Below are positions 60,912 to 64,000 of a stretch of 64,000 nt of DNA, one piece after another. Origin of the DNA: Cokeromyces recurvatus (taxonomy: Eukaryota > Mucoromycota > Mucoromycetes > Mucorales > Mucoraceae). The stretch's first letter is position 1, and each line of letters opens with the position of its first letter. The DNA is taken from assembly GCF_025118155.1 (NCBI RefSeq), contig NW_026251387.1:1395501-1459500 (forward strand). The letters are read 5' to 3'. The notes below the pieces were generated by a model, which was not told the DNA's origin, searched no databases, and saw nothing but the letters and a program-made list of their open reading frames with translations. Position numbers and translations under genes: made by a program.

Positions 60912-61957
60912 AGAGAGAGAGAATGCATTTTAATTTACTTGTTTATTTCAAAGGCTGTGATGCATTCAATACTACTTTAGGGGTTTTGACTTGGGCTTCA
61001 TCTACTTATCTTGGTCAAAGTTGGTGGACAGTTGCATCTTTATGTGCTTCCCTTGGTAATTTCTATCTTTCAACTTGGGAAGAATATCATACTGGTGTTT
61101 TGTATTTAGGCTATTTCAGTGGACCTGTCGAAGGTGTCTTGATGTTATGTTGTGTTCATTTAATTTCTGGATATTTTGGTCCTGCTATTTGGATGCTTCG
61201 TGTAGAAGAACTTCTTCCTTTCATTGATTTTACAAAGTATCCCGAAACACAACTTTTGGGTGGACTTCAATTGAATCATATTCTTATCGTTGTCGGTGGT
61301 ATTGTTACACTTTGCAATATGATTATGGCGTAAGTAATAATTATATGTGGTAATGGTTCTAGAATTTAAACATATATTCTATACATGTATGTATTTGTAT
61401 AGATATTACAACGTAATTCATGTCAAATATTTCCCTACTGAAAACTCAAAGAAAGATGGATCAGTTATTAAAGCAGTTTTAGGTCTTTTCCCTTTCTTTA
61501 ATATGTGCTTTTGGATTTATAAATGGATGACACTTTGGCCCGAAATTGTAACCGAACATCTTGCTATCTTTATTATCTTTATAGGTCTTTTGTTTGGTCA
61601 TCAGGTTGGACTGATGATTACATCTCACGTGTCAAAGTTAAACTTTCCTTACATTAATTATTCAGTCAATTTCATGTTAATCTCTGGGTGTCTCATTGCC
61701 TATTCTCAGCCATTTATTGAACAGTAAGTCTAGTTTTTTTTTTTTTTTCTTTTTCTTTTTTTTTTTTTACTTATACATTATTAATACATAGATTTATCCC
61801 TATCAATCAACGTTTAATATTAAAGATTTACTTGATTTTGGCTGCATATCAATATTATGATTTGGCAAACGGTGTCATTCAACAAATTTGTACATATCTT
61901 GACATTGGCTGCTTGTACATTAAGAAAAAAACTGTGGTAGTAGATAAAACTTCTTAA
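60359..61957 (+). CDS. CDP-choline/ethanolamine:diacylglycerol phosphotransferase (CPT1/EPT1)
   Basis: Six exons join in phase to 404 residues: 60359-60498, 60564-60671, 60745-60848, 60954-61329, 61403-61723 and 61792-61957. It transfers phosphocholine or phosphoethanolamine from the CDP form to diacylglycerol, the last Kennedy-pathway step in the ER/Golgi. The catalytic CDP-alcohol motif D-x2-DG-x2-AR-x8-G-x3-D-x3-D is complete from D95 (DAIDGKQARR, then GELFDHGCD). Start MTKYISDKDLQGLHLYKYGG and PNMITLLGLL are typical of the eukaryotic enzymes. About seven to nine membrane segments follow. The substrate head group (choline, ethanolamine or both) cannot be set from the motif. Confidence 0.94.
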
Positions 61958-62070
61958 TTGTGTATATATATATATATTATATGTTATATATTAGATATAA
62001 AATAAACGTATATATCATACATTTTATATGCTATCCCTTCATTTATTTATTTATTTTATAACATTCATTA

Positions 62071-63543
62071 TTAAAAATCACCCATATCATCATCATCATC
62101 TAAATCACCCTCTGCAATTTCTTGAGCAAGTTCTCTTTCTCTTTCCCTTGCTTCTTCAGCACTAGCTAATTCTTTTCTATGTGCATCCATAGGGAAACGC
62201 ATGGCCTTAACAGCCTCATTATGAAGATTCAAACAAAAGTTAATACGTTGATGGTAAGCATTTTGTGGTTCATTCGTACTATAGATATCAACAACTTCTT
62301 TACTCTTCATATATCCTTTTGAATGATCTAAGGTAGCATCAATAACACCATCTCGAATTGCTTTAGCCACAATGAATTCTGCATCCTCCTCACTGTCCAA
62401 ATGAAGCTTGATACAAATATCTCTCAAAGAAATTTTAGAATAAGAAAGACTGATCATACGAATACCCGTCTTAATAACATTGTGACGTAGACGAAGAATA
62501 AGAGTATACGTCTTATCCTTTTTAAATACTGCATCATAATGTGCTAATCCTTCTTGAAATTTGTTAAGATCACCAACACGAACAGCTAATAAAATAATAT
62601 ATTAATATTACAATTGAAGGATAAAAAAAAATAAAAATAAAATAATAATACCTTGAGTAATGACAAGATAAGGTGCAAGGGCCTTCTTTAAAATAGTCTG
62701 TCTAAAGACAGATCTTTCAGGAATTTCACCCATTAAAAGCTGAACAACAATAAAGAATTTATAAGCAGTTTGTTGGAAACCAGCTGTAACGTTGTTTTGA
62801 GGTGCTTTTCTAATGGCCTGTGTCAAGTAAGTATGAGCAGCAGTGTAATCTAATTGAAGAGCTTTGATACGACCAAGATAATAAGCGTAACGAGCAGCTT
62901 GATTATTTCCTGCCTTTTCAGGGAATGTACTCTTAGAAACAAGTTTATCTGCTTGATCATAAAGGTTATGGAAAAAGTAATTACGCAACAATAAATTTAA
63001 TAATGTTGCTTGGCTTTCCACATCATGTCTTAATGTAGCTGTTCTATGTGCCGCTAACTGAACACTAAAATAAAATGCATTCAATTAATTTTCTTTTTTT
63101 CTTTCTTTTTCTTTTTTCAGTTTATCTTGCTTACGGTCTAATTTCGGCCAGTGTATTTGTTAATTCATGAAAGCGTGCATGATAAAAATAGACACGAGCA
63201 GCAATTTGATCCATGGTTCTACGGTTCAAATGGACGACTTTTTCTATAGTTTTATTTGATAACTCGAGACCCTAAAAAAGTATACTCATATTTAGCTTTT
63301 GTTCACTTTTTCTTTTCTTTTTTTTTTTTTTTTTTTTTGTTTCCCTCTTTCAAAATCCTTCTTACCTTCTCCAATTCATTTTTATCCAACAAATAAATCA
63401 ATACATTCAAGTAAAGATAAATATCAACTTCAGGTAAAACAACATTCTTTTTATCGGTCTCTTCCTCGCTTGATGCTTTTTCGGTCTAATAATAAAAGTT
63501 AAATAACTATATAATGTAGAAAAAAAAAAGAAGGGATAAAAAC

Positions 63544-63582
<39 letters not shown>

Positions 63583-63867
63583 ACCTCATTCAAATATTTC
63601 AAGAGCTCTGATCTTTGTTCATCACCTAATAGCAATTGCATACCATAGATTATAAACATTACTCTACTCCTCAAATATATTTAATTGATATAAAACTTAC
63701 CAGAATTATAGTAGTCCGAGATCACCTGTGCAAGTATTTCAGAAGTCAAACGACGTCTAATTGAAGGTAAAGTTCTCAAAACACGTGTGGTGAATCTTGA
63801 TTCAATAGTTTCAACTGCACGTTCCAACAAAGTGAAATTACGTTTGATTTCTATACATCACAATTAA

Positions 63868-63898
<31 letters not shown>

Positions 63899-64000
63899 CA
63901 CGTCTTCTTGTTCGTTTAATGTATGTTGTACCTGTAATTGTTTCTTTTGTAATGCGTTGATGTTTTGTTTCTTCATCTTCAACAACTTCCATTGATTCAA
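62071..64000 (-). CDS. RPN3: 26S proteasome lid subunit Rpn3 (PSMD3), N-terminus off right edge
   Basis: Eight exons are visible on the minus strand: beyond 64000-63932, 63850-63701, 63625-63585, 63485-63366, 63271-63135, 63064-62652 and 62585-62071, i.e. seven segments in the window, with more possible upstream. Phases agree. Rpn3 is a PCI-domain scaffold of the regulatory lid. Matches run from [17 protein letters not shown] through [24 protein letters not shown]-type and [19 protein letters not shown] to the PCI winged helix: [20 protein letters not shown], then [20 protein letters not shown]. The tail [21 protein letters not shown] and the acidic end DDDDDMGDF complete it. The window may hold the true start (an ATG lies near 63993), but the upstream end cannot be judged. 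Confidence 0.94.

Overview
This is nuclear DNA from an AT-rich fungus. The coding layout points to an early-diverging lineage, most likely Mucoromycota (Mucorales-like). Introns are short (about 45-170 nt) with GT..AG borders, genes carry up to 20 exons, homopolymer A/T runs are long, and amino-acid runs (Q, N, S, A, P) are frequent. The gene complement includes CUL3, class II eIF4E, Rab4 and an NDUFAF8-like factor, which are patchy or missing in budding yeast. Species cannot be named from the sequence alone. I rebuilt 25 protein genes by joining exons whose phases agree; two of them run off the window ends. One further single-exon gene is an orphan.

Layout. 1-16 kb is rich in regulators: eIF1 (SUI1, left edge, minus), a double-GATA factor, a bHLH-zipper factor, a Myb+C2H2 fusion factor, a two-RRM protein (minus), a 56-residue twin-CX9C protein (minus) and CUL3. 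16-26 kb holds a Cys/His orphan, a 4EHP-like cap-binding protein, a mitochondrial-type protein (all minus), then a small acidic protein with a faint Atg31 look, the YBL028C/LLPH family protein and pICln (plus), and a Tps2-type trehalose-phosphate phosphatase (minus). 26-31 kb has an amino-acid permease and a flavodoxin-fold quinone reductase. 31-44 kb is gene-poor: a short inverted-end tandem repeat, a decayed LINE lacking its reverse transcriptase, Rab4, and a probable LTR relic. 44-64 kb is dense again: a Mid2-like wall sensor, a kelch membrane protein, an F-box/LRR protein, the DDX6/Dhh1 helicase, RAD50, a choline/ethanolamine phosphotransferase and Rpn3 (right edge, minus).

How the genes relate. 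They are mostly housekeeping or regulatory genes with no obvious pathway cluster. Thematic links are mRNA fate (eIF1, 4EHP-like, DDX6, RRM protein, pICln), ubiquitin turnover (CUL3, F-box, Rpn3), and envelope/trafficking (Mid2-like, kelch-TM, Rab4, CPT/EPT). I found no tRNA, rRNA, CRISPR array or convincing new multi-gene system. The most interesting items are single genes and architectures: the Myb-C2H2 fusion, the tiny NDUFAF8-like gene, coding exons of 5, 17 and 19 nt, the GATA factor lacking the inter-finger cysteines, and the AGTGA/TCACT tandem repeat.
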